DNA of 7,520 bases from Anaerolineaceae bacterium UBA6105. GTDB lineage: Bacteria > Chloroflexota > Anaerolineae > Anaerolineales > Anaerolineaceae. Below, piece after piece: positions 1 through 7,335 of the stretch. How positions within the stretch are numbered: the stretch's first letter is position 1; each line of letters begins with the position of its first letter. The notes under the pieces are model-generated. The model was given only the letters and a program-made list of their open reading frames with translations, was not told the origin of the DNA and did not search any database. The stretch lies in NCBI GenBank assembly GCA_002423495.1, contig DIWN01000047.1:1-7520 (forward strand). The letters are read 5' to 3'. A program made the translations under genes and the position numbers.

Positions 1-71
1 TCAAGTCCCCGGTGGATCACTAGATGTGGGAGGTAATTTATTTGTGGTTTCGAGTTTTGCTGATGAGACAT
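1..71 (-). CDS. Start of an unrecognised gene, cut by the left edge
   Basis: Reading leftward from an ATG at 71-69, an open frame of 23 codons runs off the window; its first residues are MSHQQNSKPQINYLPHLVIH. A purine-rich SD (GAGAAGG, 82-76) sits four bases before the ATG. The start lies 22 bases past the addA stop, on the same strand, so the gene is probably the third member of the addBA operon. The visible residues are polar, with no signal peptide or membrane segment, and match no family I recognise. Because so little is visible, the frame could still be a chance ORF, but the SD and spacing favour a real gene. Confidence 0.5.
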   Translation of the reverse strand, partial: MSHQQNSKPQINYLPHLVIHRGL

Positions 72-75
72 GCAA

Positions 76-82
76 CCTTCTC
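76..82 (-). promoter_or_regulatory. Ribosome binding site of the left-edge gene
   Basis: GAGAAGG on the minus strand, four bases before the ATG at 71. It lies in the 22-base gap after the addA stop codon. It is the main support for calling a gene at the left edge. The spacing is slightly short but within the usable range. Confidence 0.45.
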
Positions 83-93
83 GTAGAGTCCGT

Positions 94-3000
94 TTAAATT
101 TCCACCACCCCCACCTTGCCCATGTCATCCAGGAAGCAGATGCGCACCTGCGCCGACTCTCCCAGCAACGTCTCTATCGCACCTGCATACCGGCGCATCT
201 GGCTGGCATACATCTCCACCATCTCAGCCCGATGGTTTTCGCTAACAATCGCGTCGGTCTTGAAGTCCACGATCTGCCAACCGGTTTCATCACGGAACAG
301 CAGGTCGATGTAACCGGTCTCGGTATGATCACCGACCATTCGCGAGTAAGGTACCTCATGGTAATGCTCGGCTGCCCCCTCGATCTCGTTCCGGATGGGG
401 TGAGACGCTACCCGCTTCAACAACTCAACAGACGCATCCACCGCCGCCTGCACCTGGACCTCGGTTGCCAACCCGGCATCGAGGGCGGCAGTCCTTAACA
501 AGATATCAAACCTGGCATCACCCGGGAAAACCCAGCGCTGGATGGCCTTGTGGACCAGGTTGCCGATCACATTTTTGGGGATCCATCCTGCGCCACCGGT
601 TGCACGTAAGTCCTGAAGTGCAGTTTGTTCTTCTACTTCCTCATGTTCCACGTCCAACGGTGGATACAGCGGTGCCAGGTTGACCTCAGGTACCTGGTCC
701 TCCTCAACCGCAGGCAGGTTCACTGTTGGCACTGCCATCTCCGGCAGCAGGCACCAGGCCCGCAGCGGATGACCAGCGTTGGAAACACAATCCACCACTC
801 CATTCTCAGAATCCAGAAATGCAGCGAAATCCAACCCGGCTGCGTTCGTGAGGTCATCCGCCCATTCCCTTAGTTTGATCCCACCGTCCTCGCTTACTGT
901 AGCACTGATGGAAATGACAAGTTTTGATTTTGCGCGGGTCAGCGCTACATAAAGCAAGCGGAGTTTTTCGCACTCGTCCTGGTCTTTGTCAACATGCCTG
1001 GCCAGCTTATACAGCATCGGCGCGGGATCAAGATTAAGCGTCACGCCCAAATCGTTGGATAGGTAAAATCCGGGGCTTGTGAATCTTCCTGCCCGGCTGG
1101 CGTCCGCCAGCACAACCACCGGAAATTCCAATCCTTTTGATTTGTGGATCGTCATCAGGCGAACCGCGCCCTGGGCTTCCGCTGGTGCTTCTCCCTCTCG
1201 CGCACCGGCATCGTTCAAAGTGGCCAGCATGTCCAGGAAGTTGCGCACATTCACCTGCTGGCTGATCTGGGCGTCCTCCAGCAGTTTATCGAGATTTCGC
1301 CACAAGCGCCCGCCGGTAGAACCTGTGTCACTGTTATCCGATTTACGATCAGCCGTCGCCAGAATAGCCCGGTAATCCACAGCATCCACAATCTTTTTGA
1401 CCAGCCCTGCCACCGGCACCCGATCGACCAGGGGCAGGAGTTCGTTGAGGATATCAATGGTCCGTTTTGCTTTGTGTTGATCGCTCTCCGAGAGCGTGTC
1501 AATGTCGCCCTGCAGCGCAATCCAGTAGGGTTGACCGCCCTGGCGCAGCAGATATAAGGCGGCGTCGCTGAGCCCAAACGCGGGAGAGCGCAATAACCCG
1601 GCAAAGGACAGGTCGTCAAGGGGATCAGCCAGGGCGCGCAAAATGTTGACCAGGTCACGTACTTCCGGGCGGTCATAGAAGCCCCTTCCCGCGACTGTGA
1701 CAAAGGGAATCCCGGCGCTTTCAAACGCGTCCTCGTATGCTGGAAAACCGGTCGCCGCACGGAAGAGCAGGGCAACTTCGTCCCAGCGCTTGATCTGCCC
1801 CTCCAGTTTGAGTTGCATCAGGCGCGCAGCCAGGGCATGGGCAGCCACAGGTCTGGAAGACTCAGTGTCCTCCCCACCCCCGATCACAAATTCAACATGC
1901 GGAGCCTTGTAGCCCTCATGTGGAACCTTCTCACAGGCAATTAGGGGGGTATAAGGAACATAGTACTTACGGTCTGGATCGACCTCTGTACCGATGACCG
2001 CGGAAAGCAATTCACCAGTGAGGTCAAGCAGGGGCTCATGCGCGCGGTAGGTCATATCCAGGTCGATCCTCAAACCGCCTTCCTCACGAATGCGTTCCTG
2101 CTCATCGCTAAAAACAGTAACATCCGCCCGACGGAAGCGGTAAATCGATTGGCGCATGTCGCCCACGATGAACAAGCGTCCAGGTGAACCTGTCAGTGCG
2201 CGGATGATGTCGCGCTGGCGCTGATTGGTATCTTGGAACTCATCGACCAGGACGTAATCAATCTCCCCCTGCCAGCGTGAGCGGATCTCCGGATGACGCA
2301 GCAGTTGCTGCGCGCCGTGTTCCAGGTCATCAAAATCCAACGCCTGTTGCGCATCCACCAGGTCCTTATAAACCTGGTGAACAATATTGAACGCGTCGCG
2401 CATTAGAGGTAAGAGTTGTTCGAAAAGCGATTCTGTATCCGCAGAGGGCTCTGGATCCCCTTTGTTTTTACCGCCCACCATCGGATTCAAGATGAGATCA
2501 TATGCCGATTGCAGCTCAGCAACCAGGTTCTTCACACCCCCGGCTGTGCCAACATTTTTCCGCATGAATGAGCGGCGTGCCTGGTAAAGAGCATTCGCGC
2601 AGCTGATCACATCTCCGTCAGAAAGGGTTGATTCGGCTGTACTCCATAACGCCAGCAACTCCCCGACCATAACCTTAAGATTGTCGCCTCCATCATTATT
2701 AAGTCGGTCGAATTCTGTCATGCCGCGGAATTCAGTGATCACACTACTAATCGCGGGGTGAACCATGCGCTGGCATAGTTCGTTGGCGATGCGGGTGGAA
2801 TTGTCCAATGGAATGGCAAAGGTCTCATCAACCTCCAGGCGTCTCTTGAGCATATCCAGCAGGATTCCGTTCAACCCGGAAACTGAAAAACTACGCAGCA
2901 AGGGAAGAAAACGCTCCTCTTCAACCATCTGCTTTAATGAGTCATTCACCGCCTGCACCATGTAAGCCGCCGCCATGCCTTCATCCAACACCTCGAACCT

Positions 3001-3396
3001 CGGATCCACCCCGGCCTCAGCCGGATGCGTTTTGATGATCTCCGTGCATAGAGCATGGATCGTGCCGATCCGGGCGGAGTCCATGCGCGAGGTGAGGTCC
3101 ATCCATATTTGTCGTTCCTCTTCCGTGGCCGAAAGTTGTTGCAGATTGGTGAGCTTTTCGCGTACCCGGGAGCGCATCTCCCTGGCTGCCTTTTTGGTAA
3201 ATGTGATTGCCGCGATCCGTCGGGGTGATACACCCTTTGCCAGCAGGCAGACGTAACGGGCTACCAGTGTGGAGGTTTTACCACTCCCCGCCCCGGCTGT
3301 GACCACCACATCCCGGCCAAATTCTGTGGCTGCGATGCGCTGCTTGTCGTTCAGTTTGAAGATCTTCAATACAGTATCGAAGTTGGTGTCCATCAT
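94..3396 (-). CDS. addA: AddA/RexA-like ATP-dependent helicase-nuclease subunit
   Basis: Superfamily 1A (UvrD/RecB-like) DNA helicase with a C-terminal nuclease; the motor subunit of an AddAB complex that unwinds and resects double-strand breaks to give 3' tails for RecA. The chosen start gives 1100 residues, somewhat shorter than B. subtilis AddA (about 1230). Visible motifs: Q motif (Gln19, LNDKQRIA), Walker A AGAGSGKT (34-41), motif Ia ITFTKKAAREM (64-74), motif II VDEFQDTN (384-391, Asp385/Glu386), motif III VGDMRQSIYRFR (411-422), motif IV near 446-458 (MTYR), motif V MTIHKSKGLEFPVV (748-761), motif VI LLYVALTRAKSKL (814-826). The PD-(D/E)XK nuclease has His949, Asp1031 (GYIDLLF), Asp1044 and Lys1046 (VDFKTD), and Gln1066/Tyr1070 (QMRRY), so it looks active. 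The frame stays open upstream to 3453, but the ATG at 3396 is preferred: it has an SD eight bases upstream and avoids overlap with addB. A second ATG follows at 3393. Only 11 bases separate it from addB. AdnB or RecB are alternatives, but the AddB-type partner argues for AddA. Confidence 0.93.
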   Translation of the reverse strand: MMDTNFDTVLKIFKLNDKQRIAATEFGRDVVVTAGAGSGKTSTLVARYVCLLAKGVSPRRIAAITFTKKAAREMRSRVREKLTNLQQLSATEEERQIWMDLTSRMDSARIGTIHALCTEIIKTHPAEAGVDPRFEVLDEGMAAAYMVQAVNDSLKQMVEEERFLPLLRSFSVSGLNGILLDMLKRRLEVDETFAIPLDNSTRIANELCQRMVHPAISSVITEFRGMTEFDRLNNDGGDNLKVMVGELLALWSTAESTLSDGDVISCANALYQARRSFMRKNVGTAGGVKNLVAELQSAYDLILNPMVGGKNKGDPEPSADTESLFEQLLPLMRDAFNIVHQVYKDLVDAQQALDFDDLEHGAQQLLRHPEIRSRWQGEIDYVLVDEFQDTNQRQRDIIRALTGSPGRLFIVGDMRQSIYRFRRADVTVFSDEQERIREEGGLRIDLDMTYRAHEPLLDLTGELLSAVIGTEVDPDRKYYVPYTPLIACEKVPHEGYKAPHVEFVIGGGEDTESSRPVAAHALAARLMQLKLEGQIKRWDEVALLFRAATGFPAYEDAFESAGIPFVTVAGRGFYDRPEVRDLVNILRALADPLDDLSFAGLLRSPAFGLSDAALYLLRQGGQPYWIALQGDIDTLSESDQHKAKRTIDILNELLPLVDRVPVAGLVKKIVDAVDYRAILATADRKSDNSDTGSTGGRLWRNLDKLLEDAQISQQVNVRNFLDMLATLNDAGAREGEAPAEAQGAVRLMTIHKSKGLEFPVVVLADASRAGRFTSPGFYLSNDLGVTLNLDPAPMLYKLARHVDKDQDECEKLRLLYVALTRAKSKLVISISATVSEDGGIKLREWADDLTNAAGLDFAAFLDSENGVVDCVSNAGHPLRAWCLLPEMAVPTVNLPAVEEDQVPEVNLAPLYPPLDVEHEEVEEQTALQDLRATGGAGWIPKNVIGNLVHKAIQRWVFPGDARFDILLRTAALDAGLATEVQVQAAVDASVELLKRVASHPIRNEIEGAAEHYHEVPYSRMVGDHTETGYIDLLFRDETGWQIVDFKTDAIVSENHRAEMVEMYASQMRRYAGAIETLLGESAQVRICFLDDMGKVGVVEI

Positions 3397-3404
3397 GGTT
3401 TTCG

Positions 3405-3410
3405 TCCTTA
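3405..3410 (-). promoter_or_regulatory. addA ribosome binding site overlapping the addB stop codon
   Basis: TAAGGA on the minus strand: the TAA is the stop codon of addB and the AGGA is the SD of addA, eight bases before the ATG at 3396. This placement decides the addA start. It also suggests translational coupling, with ribosomes finishing addB restarting on addA, which would keep the two subunits in balance. The coupling is inferred. Confidence 0.7.
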
Positions 3411-6400
3411 AAAACCGGGCTGGTAGCGCCAGCACCATTGCACGGCCGGGCAATAATCCGGGCAGCCGCCGCTGGGTGGACGGGGAGAAAATTCACCAGC
3501 ACGGATCCCGGAAAGGGATTTGAGCAAATGTGCAGTCACTATCTGATACGCCGCTTCGGGACCTTCCTGCTCACTGGTTTTGACCTTTGAGAGCTTCAAC
3601 GAACTCGCCCCTGCTTTTTTAACCAGCCAGTAAAAGCCTTCCACCACATCACCGAGCTGCAGAGCATCACGGGCGGCCAGCGCGTAAATTGGAAGCTGCA
3701 AGCGCTGCCCCTTGTTGAGATCACCCACGCTCATTGTGCCGCCCGTTTTATAGTCGATCACGCGCAATTCACCAGAAGTGTTGCGGTCCACACGGTCAAT
3801 GACCCCGCGTAGACGGATCACATTAGCACCAATTTCAAGGATCAGTGAGGGCGTTCCATTAATTCCGAATTTCTGCTCAAAACGGTAGGGGATCCAACCC
3901 TCGGAGACTGATTCCAGCGCATCGATCGTCAGGTGCAGTGTTTCGATCATTTGCTCCTTTTCGATCTTCCACAACGGGGAGGGGCGGAATCCGTAAACTT
4001 GCGGTGCAGTGAGGAAAACGGTGGCAGCAGTATCCTCCACCAATGTTAACAGGGATTCGAGGGAACTATCGCCACCCGCGTTCTTGTAAACAAGTTCCAG
4101 GATGCGGTGATAGATCGTGCCAAGCTGAGCCGCGTCCAATCCGGGCTCCGGAATGCTCTTGGGAGATAACTTCAACACGGAATTGACCAGGAACTTGTAG
4201 GGACAGGTACCGTAATCCTCAAAGCGGGAAGCGCTCCAAGTGTATTCGGGTGAATAGTGCGCGCTGAGATTTGGAGCCACCTGGTGAGCATCACCCTCGT
4301 AGATGCTGGCCGCCTTGCGGGCACGGCGCGCGTTGAGCACCTCACTTGCCCTGGAAAGCTCCAGCCAGCGCGTGTTCATCGCAGTGTCCTCATCATACGA
4401 CAGGCTACCCTGCTGCACCGCCCAGAACAACAACTCCTGTGTGGATGCCGCGTCCGCTTGCACACGCGGTTCGCCCGCCTTGGTCTTTTTCACGGCTTTT
4501 TCCGTAAATAATCCAGCGGCAGCCTGCCAATAAGGTGACGGCTCCCAGGTCTCACCATCTTCCGAAAGATACGGCCGCGTCACCAGCAGGGTTTGATCGG
4601 AACGGCTCAAAGCCTGGTAGAAAATGCTGGCCTGCTCACGCCCCAGGCGCGGCTCCAGACCTAAATCTATACGCAACTCCTCGTCCAGGAAAGGATCAGG
4701 GTTCTCGACAAGAGGGAAAAGTCCTTCCGAGAATCCGAGCAGTGCGACAGCCTGATAACGGTTGCCGCGCGCTTCCACCATCCTGCCGACCAGCACAGCG
4801 TTGCGCCAAATCTCGCGCGGTTCCTCCAGCCTGGCACCGGTCAACCCGCCCTGCAGCTCTGAGAGGAACTCATAGAAATCCACTGTCCGGACGCCCGCAA
4901 CGTTTTCACTCAACAGCATGGCTTTAAACACCTGGGCTAACGCTTTGCAGGCTTCCCGGTCATGTTCGCTGTTGATCCTCTCGTAGAAGCGCACCCCTCC
5001 CAATAATTCCTCCAACCAGGTGACCCACTCCAGTATGGAACGTGCTCCACCCACCGCATCAAATAACTGCCAGAAACCATCCAGTGATCGATGCAGTGAC
5101 GGGAGGTCGATGCCAGCTGTGAGGTCTTCGCGATAGCGTTCTTCATCCAGGTCGTCAACGGATTTTACCGACTTCTTTTCCAACATGCGCCAGGCGTCTC
5201 CCCATTGGTCGCGCCCGGTGACGATGACCGCCTGCTGACTGACGCGCTCCAGGTCATCGATGGTGTGACTATCCAATCCAAAATCAAAATAAGGGGATCG
5301 CAGTGTATTCATCAAAACGCGGGTCTCGTAATCAGCGCCCGGCAGCGAAAGCAGGGTAAGTAGGGCGAGAATCGCCGGGGATTCTGCCAGCGGATCAGCC
5401 TGCGTGAAATGCACCCGCATTCCGAATTCTTCAGCAGCCGACCGGATCAACGGTTGATAGGTTTCCAGGTTGGCGGCGAAGATCGCACACGCATTGATGG
5501 GGATACTCTCACGCCGGTTGAGCGCTTTGATCCAGCGCAGCGCCTCACGCGCCTCCTCGGATTGGGAACGGACTTCAAGGAAGAAGGGCTCATTGGCCTC
5601 ATGCTTTACCGGTTCGCCGGGATCGAGAACGTGCTGCTCTAGATGCAATATGTCAGCCGGTAAGTGGGGGGACGTGGTTAATTCGCGAATATCCAGTGGC
5701 AGTTCCTGCCGCAGGATGTCGATCACTTCCCGTGATTTGCGATGGACCGGGCGATTGGAATCCACTTTTCCCGGCAGAGTAATGAGCATATCACCAGTGT
5801 GCGCGGAGAGCAGGTTCAGAAACCGCCGCCTGGTTCCAGTGAAGGAAGTAAAGCCATCCACGATCACCAATTGAATATCAGAAATGATCTCTGGGGATTT
5901 TTCCAGCATGTCGATCGCCAGCCAACTCTGACCTTCCATATCGATCCAATTCAAGTCGCGCAGCCGAGTCAGGAATCTGTCATACAACAAGGCCAGTTCT
6001 GAGCGCGCTGGCGAACCGTCACGGGTGTACTCGAGAAAACGTTCCGACCTTACCAACGCACCACGCAGTTCAGCGAAGGCATCCTGCAGGGAAAGGATAA
6101 AACCGGGTTTTTGTTTGATCGATTCGTAGTGGCGCAGGTAACCAGTAGCGGAGACTTCAGCAATCACCTCCTGCACCAGGCGATGCTCCAGCGCGGCAGT
6201 GACCACAGGCACGAAGCTCCCGCTGCGTTCGAGGATCTCCACATAATAATCGCGAAAACTCGCGACCGATACCCCCACCCCACCGCCTGCCTCTGAAAGG
6301 CGTCTGCGTAAGAAGGTCGCGTTCTTGCGGTCCGGTACAATCACCCAGACCTGGGCCATCGGTTGGGATGCCTTGAGCGCCAGGATGCGTTCGATGCAGG

Positions 6401-6449
6401 TATGGGTTTTCCCGCTAGCGGGCGGGGCGATTAGTAATTCAACAGGCAA
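3408..6449 (-). CDS. addB: AddB/RexB-like nuclease subunit with iron-sulfur type cysteines
   Basis: Second subunit of the AddAB helicase-nuclease; in this family AddB is a degenerate helicase fused to a PD-(D/E)XK nuclease and takes part in Chi recognition. It is 1013 residues, against about 1166 in B. subtilis. The N-terminus has a Walker A, APPASGKT (8-15), and a motif Ia-like stretch WVIVPDRKNATFLRRRL (35-51). The motif II position reads VDGFTSF (197-203) with Gly after the Asp instead of Glu, as expected for a non-translocating AddB. LLGFSEGLFP (570-579) and LLVTRPY (621-627) are family-typical. The nuclease has His781, Asp885 (GVIDRVDR), Asp899 and Lys901 (VIDYKTG), and QLPIYA (918-923). 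Cysteines 749, 996, 1000 and 1006 fit a 4Fe-4S cluster, though with C-x3-C-x5-C spacing at the end. The start is TTG: an in-frame stop lies just upstream, and the next Met (31) would lose Walker A. RexB is the same family under another name. Confidence 0.9.
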   Translation of the reverse strand: MPVELLIAPPASGKTHTCIERILALKASQPMAQVWVIVPDRKNATFLRRRLSEAGGGVGVSVASFRDYYVEILERSGSFVPVVTAALEHRLVQEVIAEVSATGYLRHYESIKQKPGFILSLQDAFAELRGALVRSERFLEYTRDGSPARSELALLYDRFLTRLRDLNWIDMEGQSWLAIDMLEKSPEIISDIQLVIVDGFTSFTGTRRRFLNLLSAHTGDMLITLPGKVDSNRPVHRKSREVIDILRQELPLDIRELTTSPHLPADILHLEQHVLDPGEPVKHEANEPFFLEVRSQSEEAREALRWIKALNRRESIPINACAIFAANLETYQPLIRSAAEEFGMRVHFTQADPLAESPAILALLTLLSLPGADYETRVLMNTLRSPYFDFGLDSHTIDDLERVSQQAVIVTGRDQWGDAWRMLEKKSVKSVDDLDEERYREDLTAGIDLPSLHRSLDGFWQLFDAVGGARSILEWVTWLEELLGGVRFYERINSEHDREACKALAQVFKAMLLSENVAGVRTVDFYEFLSELQGGLTGARLEEPREIWRNAVLVGRMVEARGNRYQAVALLGFSEGLFPLVENPDPFLDEELRIDLGLEPRLGREQASIFYQALSRSDQTLLVTRPYLSEDGETWEPSPYWQAAAGLFTEKAVKKTKAGEPRVQADAASTQELLFWAVQQGSLSYDEDTAMNTRWLELSRASEVLNARRARKAASIYEGDAHQVAPNLSAHYSPEYTWSASRFEDYGTCPYKFLVNSVLKLSPKSIPEPGLDAAQLGTIYHRILELVYKNAGGDSSLESLLTLVEDTAATVFLTAPQVYGFRPSPLWKIEKEQMIETLHLTIDALESVSEGWIPYRFEQKFGINGTPSLILEIGANVIRLRGVIDRVDRNTSGELRVIDYKTGGTMSVGDLNKGQRLQLPIYALAARDALQLGDVVEGFYWLVKKAGASSLKLSKVKTSEQEGPEAAYQIVTAHLLKSLSGIRAGEFSPRPPSGGCPDYCPAVQWCWRYQPGF

Positions 6450-6456
6450 TAGTCAT
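6439..6456 (-). other. Five-codon ORF overlapping the addB start
   Basis: On the minus strand, ATG ACT ATT GCC TGT TGA begins seven bases before the addB TTG, in another frame, and its TGA ends inside the fourth codon of addB. The addB SD is only two bases from this ATG, too close for ideal use, so the ATG may be incidental. If used, ribosomes would terminate just past the TTG and could reinitiate. The sequence is directly visible; a regulatory role is speculative. Confidence 0.2.
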
Positions 6457-6458
6457 CT

Positions 6459-6465
6459 TCCTTCT
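6459..6465 (-). promoter_or_regulatory. addB ribosome binding site supporting a TTG start
   Basis: AGAAGGA on the minus strand, nine bases before the TTG at 6449-6447. It is a strong match to the anti-SD and makes the TTG a credible start. It lies in the 49-base gap (6450-6498) between the toxin gene and addB. That gap shows no GC-rich hairpin with a T tract, and I could not pick out a convincing promoter in it. Confidence 0.65.
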
Positions 6466-6498
6466 CTAGTGAGCCAACTTACAGTTCATCAGACCTAC

Positions 6499-7335
6499 TT
6501 ATGATAGATAACTCTTCACAAACTCTTGAAAACTCTCTTTAAATCCTTCCAGCCATGCTTCGATAAAAGATCGCTGCTCGAATAACGGCAGTAAATCTTC
6601 TTCCAGGTCACTTGTTTTCAAGGAGGAGATTTTTTCACCTAAGATTTCCATGGCGGATCGTTTGGTGTAGGACCGGTGGCCGTCATTCGCCAGTTTTTCC
6701 TCCAATGGTTGAATTTTCCGTTGCATGAACCAGATCAGATCGTAAAAATCCCGGCCTTTGATCGTTGCACCCTCACCTTTTTGAAAATTGCGTTCCAAAC
6801 AAGCCAACATTTTTCCTGCCATCATGGTCTCAAGCGAAAAATGAGCAGCGACAAAACTTCTTCCGTACAACATGATTGGCGTCCTTTGAATTATCGATGT
6901 TTGCTTGTGTTGGCTGACTTCAACTTTCAAATGCAGTAATTCATTCGCATGCGAGGTTAAACCCAAAGTATAGAGAATGGGGAATTTCAAGGTTGTTCGC
7001 CGAATACCCCACTCTCCTGTCTGGGTCTTAGCTGTAACCTCTGCATATCCAATGTTTGAACGGTAGAAGGTGAGCAGGTCGTTTTCAAGGTCATCCAAAT
7101 CAATCCCCATGGTGTTGTCCAAATCGATATCCTCGGATAGTCGGTTCAAACCAAAAATCACATGCAAACAGGTACCACCATAAAAATTGAGCCTGCGATA
7201 GGTCGGGTGATTATAGAGGAAATCCAGAGTATAAGCCTGCAAAAATTCCTTGAGGATCACTACCCTGGTCTCGTATGGTAATAGAGGGTCTTTTTGAGAG
7301 AGAATATTCTGCATCATCTGGATTAATGTTGCCAT
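6499..7335 (-). CDS. AbiEii/AbiGii-family nucleotidyltransferase toxin
   Basis: A 278-residue protein of the DUF1814/AbiEii family, toxins of type IV toxin-antitoxin systems first described as phage abortive infection genes. Studied members are nucleotidyltransferases; the mycobacterial relative MenA modifies tRNA. Visible motifs: YGGTCL (52-57), which is the GG(S/T) nucleotide-binding turn; RLSEDIDLD (65-73), giving the DxD metal ligands Asp69 and Asp71; LKVEVS (136-141) with Glu139 as a possible third carboxylate; AGKMLA (173-178) with Lys175; and KGRDFYDLIWF (193-203), a hallmark of the family. All key residues are present and the length is normal, so the protein is probably active. The ATG at 7335 has a good SD and overlaps the end of the upstream gene by 13 bases, the usual antitoxin-then-toxin order. 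Two hand-counted lines of this gene are about 42-43% G+C, well below addBA, which suggests horizontal acquisition. The cellular target cannot be told from sequence. Confidence 0.85.
   Translation of the reverse strand: MATLIQMMQNILSQKDPLLPYETRVVILKEFLQAYTLDFLYNHPTYRRLNFYGGTCLHVIFGLNRLSEDIDLDNTMGIDLDDLENDLLTFYRSNIGYAEVTAKTQTGEWGIRRTTLKFPILYTLGLTSHANELLHLKVEVSQHKQTSIIQRTPIMLYGRSFVAAHFSLETMMAGKMLACLERNFQKGEGATIKGRDFYDLIWFMQRKIQPLEEKLANDGHRSYTKRSAMEILGEKISSLKTSDLEEDLLPLFEQRSFIEAWLEGFKESFQEFVKSYLS

Noticed and set aside
70..498. Plus-strand open frame of 142 codons opposite the 3' end of addA
   Set aside because: It is antisense to the conserved AddA nuclease domain, has no SD of note, and its predicted protein resembles no family. 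It is a shadow of the real gene.
1144..1557. Plus-strand open frame of 137 codons opposite the middle of addA
   Set aside because: It is antisense to well-supported AddA coding sequence, and other overlapping plus-strand frames there are equally open. No independent coding signal.
1251..1775. Minus-strand open frame of 174 codons in another phase within addA
   Set aside because: It lies entirely inside AddA, whose own frame carries the conserved helicase motifs on both sides. The product is rich in Arg, Cys and Trp, as expected of an out-of-phase reading.
3397..3453. An upstream in-frame start at 3453 that would lengthen addA by 19 residues and overlap addB
   Set aside because: The extension has no good SD, precedes the normal family N-terminus, and overlaps the coding end of addB. 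The ATG at 3396 has an SD at proper spacing.
6450..6498. Promoter or terminator in the gap between the toxin gene and addB
   Set aside because: There is no GC-rich hairpin followed by a T run. Possible -35/-10 boxes around the end of the toxin gene are too weak and badly spaced to support a call.
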